Part shown: positions 48,303 to 57,617 of the stretch, piece after piece
Numbering within the stretch: position 1 is the first letter of the stretch
Layout: every line of letters starts with the position of its first letter
NCBI RefSeq assembly: GCF_000368625.1
Contig: NZ_KB849576.1
Coordinates: 522,582-586,581 of the forward strand
Direction of reading: 5' to 3'
From: Acinetobacter schindleri CIP 107287
GTDB taxonomy: Bacteria > Pseudomonadota > Gammaproteobacteria > Pseudomonadales > Moraxellaceae
Length of the DNA: 64,000 bases
Program-made: the position numbers and the translations under genes
The notes under the pieces: generated by a model
The model's input: the letters and a program-made list of their open reading frames with translations, nothing else
The model's database searches: none
Told to the model about the DNA's origin: nothing

Positions 48303-49271
48303 ATGAAGCAAAAAGTTGTTGTATTTAGTCAAATTCATCCAGAGATTCAAGCCAAACTCGAACAACAATATAATGTGGTATATATCCGGCCCAAGCTGGG
48401 TGATGTCAATCAACAGATTTTGCAGCATGCACAAGATGCAGATGGCATGATTGGCGCAGGACGACTGCTCAATCGAAATAATCTGGAAACTGCGACTAAA
48501 CTAAAAATCATCTCCAGTGTCAGTGTTGGCTACGACAATTACGATCTTGAATATTTAAAAGAAAAGAAAATTTATCTCACTCATACACCACATGTGCTCA
48601 CTGAAACCACAGCTGATCTTGCATTTACTTTACTCATGGCCGCAGCGCGTAAAGTAACTTATTTAGATCAATGGACCAAGCAAGGACAGTGGCAGCGTAC
48701 CGCCAGCGAAGCAGAATTCGGGGTAGATATTTTTGGCAAGACTTTAGGAATTATTGGATTAGGTCATATTGGCGCAGCAATCGCGCGACGTGGCTTTCAT
48801 GGCTTTAATATGAATGTGCTTTATCATAACCGTCGTGAAAAGCTGGAGCTGGCGCAAGGCTTAAATGCAGAATATTGTGATTTAAAATCCTTATTACAGC
48901 GTTCTGATTTTGTGGTAGTCGCAGTGGATTTAAATGCAGATTCCAAAGCACTTTTTGGTGCAGAAGAACTGGCATTGATGCAGCGGCATGCAGTCTTTGT
49001 GAATATTTCCCGTGGTTCAGTTGTCGATGAGCAGGCACTGATTCAGGCTTTAAAAAATCGTCAGATTTTTGCCGCAGGGCTGGATGTCTATCAAAAAGAG
49101 CCATTGCAAGAATCAGAGCTATTTAAACTTGATAATGTGATTACCTTGCCGCACGTAGGTTCGGCAACTGCGCAAACACGTCAGCGTATGGCAGAACTGG
49201 CATATCACAACCTGGTGGATGCTTTGCAAGGACGTGTACCACGCTATGTAGTTGACCCGCATTTTAAATAA
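48303..49271 (+). CDS. ghrB: D-2-hydroxyacid dehydrogenase (glyoxylate/hydroxypyruvate reductase type)
   Basis: A 322-residue NAD(P)H-dependent reductase. It has the N-terminal substrate domain SVSVGYDNYDL, the nucleotide motif LGIIGLGHIGAAIARR (GxGxxG), the substrate Arg in VNISRGSVVDE (Arg near 237), and the catalytic His in LPHVGSAT. The VGYDNYDL form matches GhrB/TkrA, which reduces glyoxylate, hydroxypyruvate or 2-ketogluconate. Preference is not decided here. The gene starts 7 bases after the HolD-like gene and is probably cotranscribed. Confidence 0.88.
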   Translation: MKQKVVVFSQIHPEIQAKLEQQYNVVYIRPKLGDVNQQILQHAQDADGMIGAGRLLNRNNLETATKLKIISSVSVGYDNYDLEYLKEKKIYLTHTPHVLTETTADLAFTLLMAAARKVTYLDQWTKQGQWQRTASEAEFGVDIFGKTLGIIGLGHIGAAIARRGFHGFNMNVLYHNRREKLELAQGLNAEYCDLKSLLQRSDFVVVAVDLNADSKALFGAEELALMQRHAVFVNISRGSVVDEQALIQALKNRQIFAAGLDVYQKEPLQESELFKLDNVITLPHVGSATAQTRQRMAELAYHNLVDALQGRVPRYVVDPHFK

Positions 49272-49357
49272 TATTAAATAACATTTCCTTGCGTTTATGC
49301 CCTTTTTTCAATGGTATATTCAAGCAGGTTTCGTAATCAGGCTTAGAGATTTATTCA

Positions 49358-50800
49358 TTGAAACGTTTGGTTTTGGCTTGTGGATTAAGCGCATGTATGG
49401 TGATAGGGCATACCGCTTCCGATACTTTTAACACCCAGTCTAGTCAGTTTACTGTTCCAGAAATTGGAGCAGGTGTAGGGCTGATAGATCAGCAAAAAGA
49501 GCGCATGATTGGTGAAAAGGTTTATCGTCAAGTACAGAAACAATTACCTGTGGTGCAAAATCCCTGGATGGAAGACCAGTTATTTTCAGTGTTTTCACAT
49601 ATTCTCAGCCAGACTCAATTACAGCAACCAATTGGCCTGGTTGTGGTTAATGATCCCCAGATTAATGCTTTTGCTGTGCCTGGTGGCTTATTTGCCTTAA
49701 ATATGGGATTACTCAATTCAGCGCGTAATATGGATGAAGTGGCCGGTGTGATGGCGCATGAAATTGCACATGTCACACAACGTCATTACAGTCGATCCCA
49801 AGAAGCATTTAAAGGACAGGGATTATTAGCACTCGCGGGAATCCTGGTCGGAGCCTTAGTGGCATCGCAAGCAGATGGCGATGCGGGTGCAGCCGTAATG
49901 ATGGGCTCACAAGCAGCTTTAATGGATCAGCAGCTTTCTTATAGTCGTAATCAGGAACGTGAAGCAGATCGGATCGGTATGCAGTATATGTATGCTTCGG
50001 GCTATAACCCGCAGAGCATGGCTGATTTCTTTGAGGTGATGCATCGTTCAACCAGCCGTTTAAGCTTTCTGCCAGATTTCTGGTTTACTCATCCCTTAAC
50101 GACTGAGCGTATGAGTGAGGCGCGTTTACGCGCCAATCAGATGCCGAAAGTTAAACCAAAGCTGATAGACCAGAATTTTGAGATTATTCGTTGGTATAGC
50201 AAAGTACTGTCCCGTCAGACGACTGAGCAGCAATTAAAAATTTTAGCAGGACAAAACAGTTTTGCAGGGCAATTGGCACTCACTGCTTACTATCTGCAAC
50301 AAGGTGATGAGGATAATGCACAACAGGCATTAGACCAGGCAAAAAAGCATAATCAGATTCATCCTTTGCTGGTGCTGTTTCAGACCGATATTTATCTCGG
50401 GAAAAATCAGCTGGAGCCAGCTCTGCGTAGTGTGCGTTCTGCAGCATCCATTATGCCGGAAAACCGGGCACTCAATTATAAATATGCAGAAGTATTGATC
50501 CGTATGAAGCAAACCGATCAAGCCAAGATGATCGTGCAACGTTTCCTGAATGCGAATTCACGTGATTTAAGTGCCTGGCGCTTAATGCTGTCAGCAACCA
50601 ATGCCGAGCCTGTATCTGAGATTAAAACCATTAATGTGCTGCGTTACCGTGCTGAAGTGGAATATTGGACGGGAAATGAGGAGGCAGCTATTAAATCCTT
50701 ACTACATGCACAGCGAGTTAGTAAGAAGAATCAGTCATTGTCTGCAAGTATTTCACAACGTTTAAAACAGATGCAGCAGGAACGAAAATACAAGATTTAA
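49358..50800 (+). CDS. bepA: BepA-type M48 metalloprotease/chaperone with TPR domain
   Basis: A 480-residue periplasmic protein. The signal peptide is about 1-22 (LACGLSACMVIGHTA). The M48 domain has a complete zinc site, HEIAH (134-138), and the third ligand in EREADRIG. The C-terminal half (about 285-475) is helical TPR-like sequence. BepA monitors outer-membrane assembly (BAM and LptD), degrading stalled LptD. The start is TTG 49358 with a weak TTAGAGA site. It lies 86 bases after the ghrB-like gene. Confidence 0.9.
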   Translation: MKRLVLACGLSACMVIGHTASDTFNTQSSQFTVPEIGAGVGLIDQQKERMIGEKVYRQVQKQLPVVQNPWMEDQLFSVFSHILSQTQLQQPIGLVVVNDPQINAFAVPGGLFALNMGLLNSARNMDEVAGVMAHEIAHVTQRHYSRSQEAFKGQGLLALAGILVGALVASQADGDAGAAVMMGSQAALMDQQLSYSRNQEREADRIGMQYMYASGYNPQSMADFFEVMHRSTSRLSFLPDFWFTHPLTTERMSEARLRANQMPKVKPKLIDQNFEIIRWYSKVLSRQTTEQQLKILAGQNSFAGQLALTAYYLQQGDEDNAQQALDQAKKHNQIHPLLVLFQTDIYLGKNQLEPALRSVRSAASIMPENRALNYKYAEVLIRMKQTDQAKMIVQRFLNANSRDLSAWRLMLSATNAEPVSEIKTINVLRYRAEVEYWTGNEEAAIKSLLHAQRVSKKNQSLSASISQRLKQMQQERKYKI

Positions 50801-50914
50801 TCTTCTCATAAAAATTACTTACTAAAGCTGTGAACTACATCAACCTCTGTGCTTTATTTCAAGTTTGCCTTGTACTATGCTGAGTTGCAAATGAAAGCAC
50901 ATGAGAAAGCATGA

Positions 50915-51271
50915 ATGAAAAGAACATTGTTGTGCCTGTTTCTGGTTTGGGGAATATCACATAGTTATGCAGCGAGCACTAAGGATTATGTGCGGGCAGT
51001 AGAGCGTATCAGCGATGAATATCACCAGCAGTCACGAGATTTTCTGCGCAGTTTAAATCCACAACAACAGAATTTAACTGCAGCACAACAGGTGGAATTT
51101 TGTGGGATCGTCAGGCGTTATGTAGATCAGCTTTATCAGGCAACTGATAAAAATCGTGATGCACTAGACTTTCAGCTACAAAAACTGACACGGCAAGATA
51201 TTGTGGATCAGGTGAAATCTTCAAAAATGATGCAATTACTGCAAAGCAAAAATGTAAATTGTAATTTGTGA
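50915..51271 (+). CDS. Small exported protein, unknown function
   Basis: A 118-residue precursor with a Sec signal (LLCLFLVWGISHSYAA, cleavage near residue 20). The mature part is helical, Gln-rich and hydrophilic, with two cysteines (QVEFCGIVRRY and NVNCNL) that could form a disulfide. I do not recognise the family. It follows bepA by 114 bases and may share its operon, which would suggest an envelope role. Confidence 0.7.
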   Translation: MKRTLLCLFLVWGISHSYAASTKDYVRAVERISDEYHQQSRDFLRSLNPQQQNLTAAQQVEFCGIVRRYVDQLYQATDKNRDALDFQLQKLTRQDIVDQVKSSKMMQLLQSKNVNCNL

Positions 51272-51360
51272 TTTATTAAAATTAAAAAAGAAATTTGGAT
51301 TGCTAAGAACTGGCTAGCAATTAAGTCAGTTCAACGCAAATAGAGATTTAAAGCAGGGGA

Positions 51361-51807
51361 TTATGCCAGTTTAGCTTTGATTTTAGCTGAAACTTGTGCA
51401 GGATCGGCGCGCCCGGCTATGAGCGGACGCAGAGAATTCATCACCTTACCCATATCTTTCATGCTAGTAGCTTCTTGCGCTGTAATCGCTTGCGCAATGA
51501 TGGAATCAAGTTCTTCCTCAGTCATAGCTTCTGGTAGAAATTGAGATAGAACCTCAACTTCGGCTTGTTCCTTACTAGCTAAATCTTCTCGACCAGCACC
51601 TTCAAAGGCTTTGATCGATTCTTTACGTTGTTTAATTTGCTTTTCAATGACCGCAAGAACCTGAGCATCGTCAAGTTCTTTGCGCTCATCGACTTCGATT
51701 TGCTTAATTGCCGCCTGAAGACTACGAATTACCGTTAACTTAGCCATTTCTTTAGCACGCATTGTTGCTTTCAAAACTTCAGTTATTTGGTTTTTTAAAG
51801 TAGTCAT
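51361..51807 (-). CDS. yqeY: GatB/YqeY domain protein
   Basis: A 148-residue helical protein with the YqeY fold (MTTLKNQITEVLKATMRAKE at the start, KQRKESIKAFEGAGREDLA in the middle and MGKVMNSLRPLIAGRADPAQVSAKI at the end). This domain also occurs at the C-terminus of GatB, where it contacts tRNA. YqeY's own role is not established. It lies 34 bases after rpsU, as in many bacteria. Confidence 0.93.
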   Translation of the reverse strand: MTTLKNQITEVLKATMRAKEMAKLTVIRSLQAAIKQIEVDERKELDDAQVLAVIEKQIKQRKESIKAFEGAGREDLASKEQAEVEVLSQFLPEAMTEEELDSIIAQAITAQEATSMKDMGKVMNSLRPLIAGRADPAQVSAKIKAKLA

Positions 51808-51841
51808 TTATTTAGTCCAGGCAGTCAATCACAAATTAATC

Positions 51842-52057
51842 TTAGTAAAGGCGAGTAGTACGTACTGATTCGCGAGCCAGTTTCTTCTGGTAGCGTTTAA
51901 CAGCAGCAGCTTTTTTGCGCTTACGTTCTTGAGTCGGTTTTTCGTAGAATTCGCGCTTACGTACGTCAGCAAGAACGCCCGCTTTTTCGCATGAACGTTT
52001 GAAACGACGGATAGCTACGTCTACTGGTTCGCCTTCTTTCAATTTAACTTGTGGCAT
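51842..52057 (-). CDS. rpsU: 30S ribosomal protein S21
   Basis: A 71-residue basic protein of the small subunit, near the anti-Shine-Dalgarno end of 16S rRNA. It has the family core [19 protein letters not shown] and the Arg/Lys-rich ending. GAGGATTC precedes the ATG at 52057. It is divergent from tsaD, a neighbourhood conserved across gammaproteobacteria. Confidence 0.97.
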
Positions 52058-52203
52058 GAAGAATCCTCATTAAGTTATGGATAAGATCAGGGCCGAATTG
52101 CCCTTGATCACAAGTGAAGGTCAGTATTTTACTCATTTACATCTCATATCACAAGTCTATAATAGTTGTCGCAATTGATTTGATACAGGTTATAGGCAGT
52201 TTA

Positions 52204-53220
52204 ATGATCGTTTTAGGCTTAGAAACATCGTGTGATGAAACAGGACTCGCGCTTTATGACAGCGAACTGGGTTTGCGCGGCCAGGTTCTGTACAGCCAGA
52301 TTAAACTGCATGCCGAGTATGGTGGTGTAGTTCCCGAACTGGCTTCGCGTGACCATGTGCGTAAGTTAATTCCGCTCATGAATCAGCTGCTTGAACAAAG
52401 TGGCGTGAAAAAATCTGAAATTGATGCAGTGGCATATACCCGTGGACCGGGCCTGATGGGTGCGTTAATGACGGGTGCATTGTTTGGTCGTACCTTAGCC
52501 TTTGCATTGAATAAGCCAGCGATTGGTGTACATCATATGGAAGGTCATATGCTGGCACCATTACTTTCGGCAACGCCACCGGAATTTCCGTTCGTGGCTC
52601 TTTTAGTGTCAGGCGGCCACTCGCAGTTGATGGCCGCTTATGGCATTGGTCAATATGAGCTCCTTGGCGAGTCGATTGATGATGCGGCTGGTGAAGCTTT
52701 TGATAAAGTCGCGAAAATGATGGGCTTGCCCTATCCAGGTGGTCCGAACATTTCTAAACTGGCGGAGCAGGGCGATCCGAATGCATTTCCTTTTCCACGT
52801 CCAATGCTGCATCAAGGCTTAGAGTTTTCATTTAGTGGTTTGAAAACTGCAGTTTCTGTGCAAATGAAGAAATTAGGTGATGAAAATCGTGATGCCGATA
52901 TTGCAGCCAGTTTCCAGGAAGCGATTGTCGATACCTTGGTAAAAAAATCAGTTAAAGCTCTTAAACAAACCGGTTTAAAACGTCTGGTGATTGCGGGTGG
53001 TGTTAGTGCCAACAAGCGTTTACGTGAACGCCTAGAGGCTGACTTGGCGAAGATTAAAGCAACGGTTTATTACGCTGAGCCTGCACTATGTACCGATAAT
53101 GGCGCAATGATTGCCTTTGCAGGTTATCAACGTCTGAAAGCCGGGCAGCAGGACGGGTTGGCTGTAACCACGACACCACGTTGGCCGATGACCGAGCTGA
53201 CGGATCCAGCTCAAGTTTAA
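52204..53220 (+). CDS. tsaD: tRNA N6-adenosine threonylcarbamoyltransferase
   Basis: TsaD transfers threonylcarbamoyl to A37 of ANN-reading tRNAs, with TsaB, TsaC and TsaE (EC 2.3.1.234). The 338-residue ASKHA-fold protein has [13 protein letters not shown] at the start and the metal-binding HHMEGH (about 110-115). It also has [30 protein letters not shown] and [11 protein letters not shown] chose ATG 52204 with AGGCAG upstream; the frame runs back to 52114, but those residues are not family-like. Divergent from rpsU. Confidence 0.97.
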   Translation: MIVLGLETSCDETGLALYDSELGLRGQVLYSQIKLHAEYGGVVPELASRDHVRKLIPLMNQLLEQSGVKKSEIDAVAYTRGPGLMGALMTGALFGRTLAFALNKPAIGVHHMEGHMLAPLLSATPPEFPFVALLVSGGHSQLMAAYGIGQYELLGESIDDAAGEAFDKVAKMMGLPYPGGPNISKLAEQGDPNAFPFPRPMLHQGLEFSFSGLKTAVSVQMKKLGDENRDADIAASFQEAIVDTLVKKSVKALKQTGLKRLVIAGGVSANKRLRERLEADLAKIKATVYYAEPALCTDNGAMIAFAGYQRLKAGQQDGLAVTTTPRWPMTELTDPAQV

Positions 53221-53222
53221 GT

Positions 53223-53258
53223 TAAAAAAATGCCAATCATTAAGATTGGCATTTTTTT
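53223..53258. terminator. Terminator of tsaD
   Basis: AAAAAAATGCCAATC and GATTGGCATTTTTTT around ATTAA; long stem with a T run. Confidence 0.9.
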
Positions 53259-53299
53259 AAGCATTGTTTAAGTATTCAATAATCTATCTTAAATAAACT

Positions 53300-54649
53300 T
53301 CAGCTATTGCTACGTTGAGCATCTTTGATAAAGGTACGTGAACTCAAATATATGAAAATTGCTGTAAAGAAGAACGCAACAGGGATAACAAATAATGCGC
53401 TATGTAAACCTATAGCTTTAAAATGTTCAGTCATAATCATTGTATCTGACGCCAACATTGCAGCTTGAGAAAAGTGGTCAGACAATGCGCCCACGACGAT
53501 TGGACCAAAAGCACCGCCTAAAATATACATGCAAGCAAAGTAGAGCGCCATGGCTGTTGCGCGTAAATTAGGTTCGACGACATCCTGAATTGCAGGGTAA
53601 ACAGTCGTGTAATAGTTATATGAAGCCAACCAACCTACGCTGAGTAAGATGACAACAGCAGTAAGGGAGTCGTTGCCAAGATATAGAGCAATTGCAATAC
53701 TAATGGCTGAAATTAATAAACAGATAGCACCAAATACCAGGCGACCACGTGCAAAACGCTGATGAATTTTATCGGCAATTACACCCCCTACAGTTAAACC
53801 AATGAGTCCAGTAATTCCGACAATACACCCCGTGGTAACGGCTGACTGAGTCAGGCTTAAACCAAAATAACGCTGAAATAAGGGGACAAAAAATGAGTTG
53901 CCTGCGTACACTGCAAAATTGACGCTGAGACCAGATAAAATAATCCAGCGTAGGGTTTTAATTTTCAAAAGTGTACGAATAGGATGATGAACGGTTTTTG
54001 CAACATAGTGTTCACCTTCACTCGCACCGCGTGGTGGTTCTTTGATTATAAAGAAGAAAATAGCCAATAAAAAACCAGGTATTGCAGCAACGATAAAGGG
54101 TGCACGCCAACTGTCAAATGCCTCTGCAATTGCACCGACTGTAAAAAAGGCTAAGATTAAACCTAAAGGTAATCCCAGCATAAAAATGCCCATGGCACGT
54201 GCGCGTTTTTCGGCAGGGAACAAATCACCGATGAGGGAGTTGGCTGCAGGTGCATAACTTGCCTCACCAATTCCGACCCCCATTCGTACCAAGAAAAAAG
54301 AAACGAAATTCCATGCGGCAGCATTAAGAGCAGTGAAACCACTCCATGCCATTAAGCCCCATCCGATAATTTTTTTACGCGAGCCTTTATCGGCTAATCG
54401 ACCAAAGGGTAGTCCTGCAATTGCATAAACTAAAGTAAATGATGCTGCAACAAAGCCCAGTTGTAAGTCACTTAGATTAAATTCAAAACGTAGTGGTTCA
54501 ATAATGATGGCAGGAATTGTGCGATCAAAAAAATTCAACATGTTGGCCAGAAATAATAACAATAAAATTTTCCACTTGTTATAGGTTACGGCATTGGCGG
54601 GGTTTGGCGATACGGCTTTGACCGTATCAATAAAGTGTTCCTTACTCAT
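53300..54649 (-). CDS. MFS transporter (spinster-like)
   Basis: A 449-residue protein with 12 predicted helices. It has the MFS motif after helix 2 (GLPFGRLADKGSRKK, 79-93), NFFDRTIPAIIIEPL in helix 1, and GVGIGEASYAPAANSLIGDLF in helix 4, a pattern of the spinster/hexuronate-like branch. Substrate unknown. The divergent TetR gene at 55850 may regulate it; an IS has inserted between them. Ribosome site GAGGATG lies before the ATG at 54649. Codon use is more AT-rich than the neighbouring core genes. Confidence 0.87.
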   Translation of the reverse strand: MSKEHFIDTVKAVSPNPANAVTYNKWKILLLLFLANMLNFFDRTIPAIIIEPLRFEFNLSDLQLGFVAASFTLVYAIAGLPFGRLADKGSRKKIIGWGLMAWSGFTALNAAAWNFVSFFLVRMGVGIGEASYAPAANSLIGDLFPAEKRARAMGIFMLGLPLGLILAFFTVGAIAEAFDSWRAPFIVAAIPGFLLAIFFFIIKEPPRGASEGEHYVAKTVHHPIRTLLKIKTLRWIILSGLSVNFAVYAGNSFFVPLFQRYFGLSLTQSAVTTGCIVGITGLIGLTVGGVIADKIHQRFARGRLVFGAICLLISAISIAIALYLGNDSLTAVVILLSVGWLASYNYYTTVYPAIQDVVEPNLRATAMALYFACMYILGGAFGPIVVGALSDHFSQAAMLASDTMIMTEHFKAIGLHSALFVIPVAFFFTAIFIYLSSRTFIKDAQRSNS

Positions 54650-54858
54650 CTCATTACATCCTCATGATGTTGCTTTAAGCATTTTTTTGTGTTGCTGATC
54701 AATAATTGGATATCTTGTTGTTTTTAGGTTTTTTTAAACGATATATTAATTGTTTAATCCTATATTTTTCATATAAACACAAACGTACTTATAGAGACAA
54801 GTATTTTTTACTTTTATGTTTTGAGAAAATGAGCAGTACGATAGACCTCTTTCATAAA

Positions 54859-55329
54859 TCATTTTTTGCTCAGTTCCAAGTTGTAGATTCCAGCGATTAA
54901 ATTGAATCTCAAACCAAGCCTTTTACCTCTATTTCGATAACGCTCAGCAAGGATTTTGAAGGTTTTCAGGCTGCCAAATACATGCTCAATTCCGATTCTT
55001 CTTTTATTGATTTCTTGATTATAGATTTTCAATTCAGGATCCAATTTACAATGTCTTTTGGCTTTTAATGGCAACAGGCTATTCGGATACAAAACATAAA
55101 TCCCCTGATAGCCTTTATCTGCAAGGATAAAAGCCCCAAAAGGAATCTGGTTTAAATTGCGTTTGAACAACTCGAAATCATGCACTGCACCGCGACTGGT
55201 ACATAAACTCAGAATTTGCTGAGTTTTGTAGTGAATCATGGCCTGTACTTTAAAGGTATGGGTCTTTTTCTTGCCGCTATAGCTTTTCTTCTGTTTTTTT
55301 AGGCCTTTGGATTGGAATTTCCGTGGCAT
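54859..55329 (-). CDS. IS5-type transposase, C-terminal frame (orfB)
   Basis: This frame encodes the second half of the DDE transposase: YSGKKKTHTFK, ADKGYQG (second Asp), and the catalytic Glu region RRIGIEHVFGSLKTFKILAERYRNR (E of the Y(2)R(3)E-type signature). It has no ribosome site of its own and overlaps orfA by about 50 bases, so it is made as a fusion with orfA. The expression mechanism is given in the findings. Confidence 0.85.
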   Translation of the reverse strand: MPRKFQSKGLKKQKKSYSGKKKTHTFKVQAMIHYKTQQILSLCTSRGAVHDFELFKRNLNQIPFGAFILADKGYQGIYVLYPNSLLPLKAKRHCKLDPELKIYNQEINKRRIGIEHVFGSLKTFKILAERYRNRGKRLGLRFNLIAGIYNLELSKK

Positions 55330-55672
55330 CCACGATCACAACATTCCAGTCGATGCCTTCGCCCTCGGGTAAATCTTTGGGTAAATTAAACAGATTGGAC
55401 CGAATCAGGCAGTCTTCAACATGACGGACAATTCTTGAGGCTGTGGGCTCTGAAACCCCGTAACTCGTCGCAACGTGAAATAAGGTTCGGTATTCCCGCC
55501 AATAGCTCAGACAGAGCAGAACCTGATCCTCCAGGCTTAACTTGGGCGGTCTGCCTTTGGCAGAGACATGCTTCTGCAATTGCTCAACCATCAAATAGAA
55601 AGTTGACCATGAGATGCCTGTGTATCGCTTGAACTGAGGATCAGAAAGCTTGTTTGAATCGATGTATTTCAT
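55277..55672 (-). CDS. IS5-type transposase, N-terminal frame (orfA)
   Basis: The 131-residue reading starts at ATG 55672 (MKYIDSNKLSDPQFKRYTG), inside the element; the frame is open back to 55777 but that crosses the IS end. It contains the helix-turn-helix region SLEDQVLLCLSYWREYRTLF and YGVSEPTASRIV, and the first catalytic Asp in VVIVDATEIPIQRP. The frame then ends PKKTEEKL after a run of seven A, where the reading must shift to orfB. Confidence 0.85.
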   Translation of the reverse strand: MKYIDSNKLSDPQFKRYTGISWSTFYLMVEQLQKHVSAKGRPPKLSLEDQVLLCLSYWREYRTLFHVATSYGVSEPTASRIVRHVEDCLIRSNLFNLPKDLPEGEGIDWNVVIVDATEIPIQRPKKTEEKL

Positions 55673-55849
55673 CCGCAGATTATGCACGAATGCTAAGAAA
55701 TCCGGAGTGCAAATATTAACCAAAAAGAAGATCGTTTTTTGATTTATGAAAGAGATCTGATGAATGTTTGTTTGCATATTTAGATTATGATGTTTCTATA
55801 TATTTAAATAATAAAATCAATATGATTAACTTAAAGGAATATCTATACG

Positions 55850-56575
55850 ATGGAATTGAATCTGTATGAGCAGAACTGGTTAAAGAAAGGCGGAGAATTT
55901 GAAGAGAATTCAGTCCAACTTCGTCGCAAGTTGCCAAGAGGAACCAATCATCTCCCACCCGAACTGGTTTTACAGTCACAAAAAGAACGCTTGATTGAAG
56001 CTGTGGCCCTGTGTATACATCAAAAAGGATATGCTGCGACCAGTGTCAAAGATATTATTCAGCAGGCGAGTGTATCGCGGACAACATTTTATAAATTATT
56101 TACCGACAAAGAAGCCTGTTATTTTTACTGTTTTAAAAAGCTCAGCTCTTTACACTTAAGATTACTTATCCAAACATATAGTGATCATCACACAGACTTT
56201 CGGCGGGCTTTTGAAGTCTCGACATTGGCATTCATACAACAACTTACAGTCAATAAAATTTATGCCAGCGCTTTTTTTGCTTTGGCTCCTTATAGTACTT
56301 TGAGTGTAGTGGCAGAGTTAAATGTCGTTAAAGCACATTATGTGAGTTTATTGGTGTATTGGTTTTCTATTCTGCCGAGCCAAATTATTCGACCTGTATT
56401 GCCACAAGATGTCTTTAAAATTGTGATAGAGGGTATTTTTTCTTATATTCGGCAATGGATAATCCAAGGGCAGGAGCAAAGCACTGAAAATGTCCACCAT
56501 CATGTTTGTTATGTGATTTTTTCAACATTAGGGTTGAATGATTGGGCAAAACAACATTTAGAAAAATTAATTTAA
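55850..56575 (+). CDS. TetR family transcriptional regulator
   Basis: A 241-residue repressor-type protein. After a 45-residue N-terminal extension, the TetR helix-turn-helix reads VKDIIQQASVSRTTFYKLFTDKEACYFYCF (about 67-96). The C-terminal part is a ligand-binding helical domain with LSVVAELNVVKAHYVSLLVYWFS. It is divergent from the MFS gene, with the IS between them, so it probably once controlled that transporter. Ribosome site AAAGGAA precedes ATG 55850. The IS end lies only 91 bases upstream and may now supply or disturb the promoter. Confidence 0.87.
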   Translation: MELNLYEQNWLKKGGEFEENSVQLRRKLPRGTNHLPPELVLQSQKERLIEAVALCIHQKGYAATSVKDIIQQASVSRTTFYKLFTDKEACYFYCFKKLSSLHLRLLIQTYSDHHTDFRRAFEVSTLAFIQQLTVNKIYASAFFALAPYSTLSVVAELNVVKAHYVSLLVYWFSILPSQIIRPVLPQDVFKIVIEGIFSYIRQWIIQGQEQSTENVHHHVCYVIFSTLGLNDWAKQHLEKLI

Positions 56576-56729
56576 GCCCTGATGTATCCTGGGGTGGTTC
56601 ACCTTTATTGAAATTGAGCCAAATATTTCAGGAGAAATAACCCGAATCGTGGATAAGAAATTAACCTGAAAAAAAGAAGGAGTAGAGCCATCAGTTAAGT
56701 TACCATACCAAACCCATGCTCTAGTCCTA

Positions 56730-57563
56730 ATGTTTAATAGTACCGAATTATTTGTCTAATTGATAATTTCTTTCTTAAATTTGAAGCAACTTATTGGCAA
56801 TTCCTTAAGTAAAGCCACCGGCTCTCAAGAGTTAGAACAGCTCACTTAAGTATTTCAGAAATCATCTTTATTGCTATTTGGTATAAATACTTTCATTTCA
56901 AAGCATTTCTCTCATGACGGAAACAGGATAAAAGACATTTATTTAAAAGTTTACCTTGTTGCCAAAAGGTGAGTCATCTGATCAATATCAATTGGCCCTG
57001 CATGCTTTACATGTAGCTTTAACGAAAGATCAACATAGCCAATATTTTCAGATTGATTCAACCAATTTAGATGTCTATAAAAATCAACGGATTCAATGCT
57101 ATAAATTAGTAGCTAGAATTACTTCTCGTGGTAAAAGCTCAATGGGTTTTATAGCTGCAAATTACATATTGCGATGAATCAATTTGGTGAAATCGCTTGT
57201 TCTGCTTCATTCAGTGGGTGTGTTGCTGACATCAAAATAGTTGAAAAACTGGTTAAAGAGAGGGAAGCAAAGTTGTATGGAGATCGTGGCTACATCAGCC
57301 AAGAATTGAAGAATAGATTAAAAGACCAGAGTATTGATTTAATTACCTATCCTCGAAAAAATATGCAGTCTATACAGCTTTGCGAATCAACTGAATATCC
57401 CTTACAACGGCGTAATAAAATAGAAACCTTATTCAGTCTATGGAAAGGTCAATACAATTTGATGACAAGCAGATCTAGAAGTATTTTAGGCTTTTTGAGT
57501 GGGATTTATGCATCATTATGTGCCTACCAATTAACTCATCAAAATAAGCTGCAAATTACTTGA
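56730..57563 (+). pseudogene. IS982-family transposase remnant
   Basis: A decayed transposase can be followed through three frames. ATG 56730 starts MFNSTELF, then a shift gives LIDNFFLKFEATYWQFLK, a stop, and HLSISEIIFIAIWYKYFHFKAF up to about 56910. From 56956 the reading LALHALHVALTKDQHSQYF, IDSTNLDVYKNQRI (first Asp) and RITSRGKSSMG continues until a 4-base-type deletion near 57150. The last part is YSCKLHIAMNQFGEI, GDRGYIS (second Asp) and RRNKIETLFSLWKGQYNL (Glu). At least three lesions make it inactive. Clear terminal repeats were not found. Confidence 0.75.
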
Positions 57564-57570
57564 TAAAATA

Positions 57571-57606
57571 AGCCGACAATTCAAATTATGGAATCATCGG
57601 CTTAAA
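57571..57606 (-). terminator. Terminator of the lipoprotein gene
   Basis: TAAGCCGACAATTC and GAATCATCGGCTTA form a long stem with two mismatches; on the minus strand it is followed by T-rich sequence after the gene's stop. Confidence 0.7.
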
Positions 57607-57617
57607 CAAAAGTTGGA

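Larger units (their letters stand above)
54840..55761 (-). mobile_element. IS5-superfamily insertion sequence with target duplication
   Basis: The element spans 54843-55758 (916 bp). Its ends AGACCTCTTTCATAAATCA (54843-54861) and, reversed, AGATCTCTTTCATAAATCA (55740-55758) match at 18 of 19 positions. It is flanked by GAT on both sides (54840-54842 and 55759-55761), a candidate 3-bp target duplication. Two overlapping frames on the minus strand encode the transposase. The insertion splits the divergent spacer between the MFS and TetR genes without disrupting either. Not identified to a named IS. Confidence 0.8.

Noticed and set aside
52114..52203. A longer start for TsaD
   Set aside because: The additional 30 residues are hydrophobic and not part of the family, and they cover the rpsU-tsaD promoter spacer.
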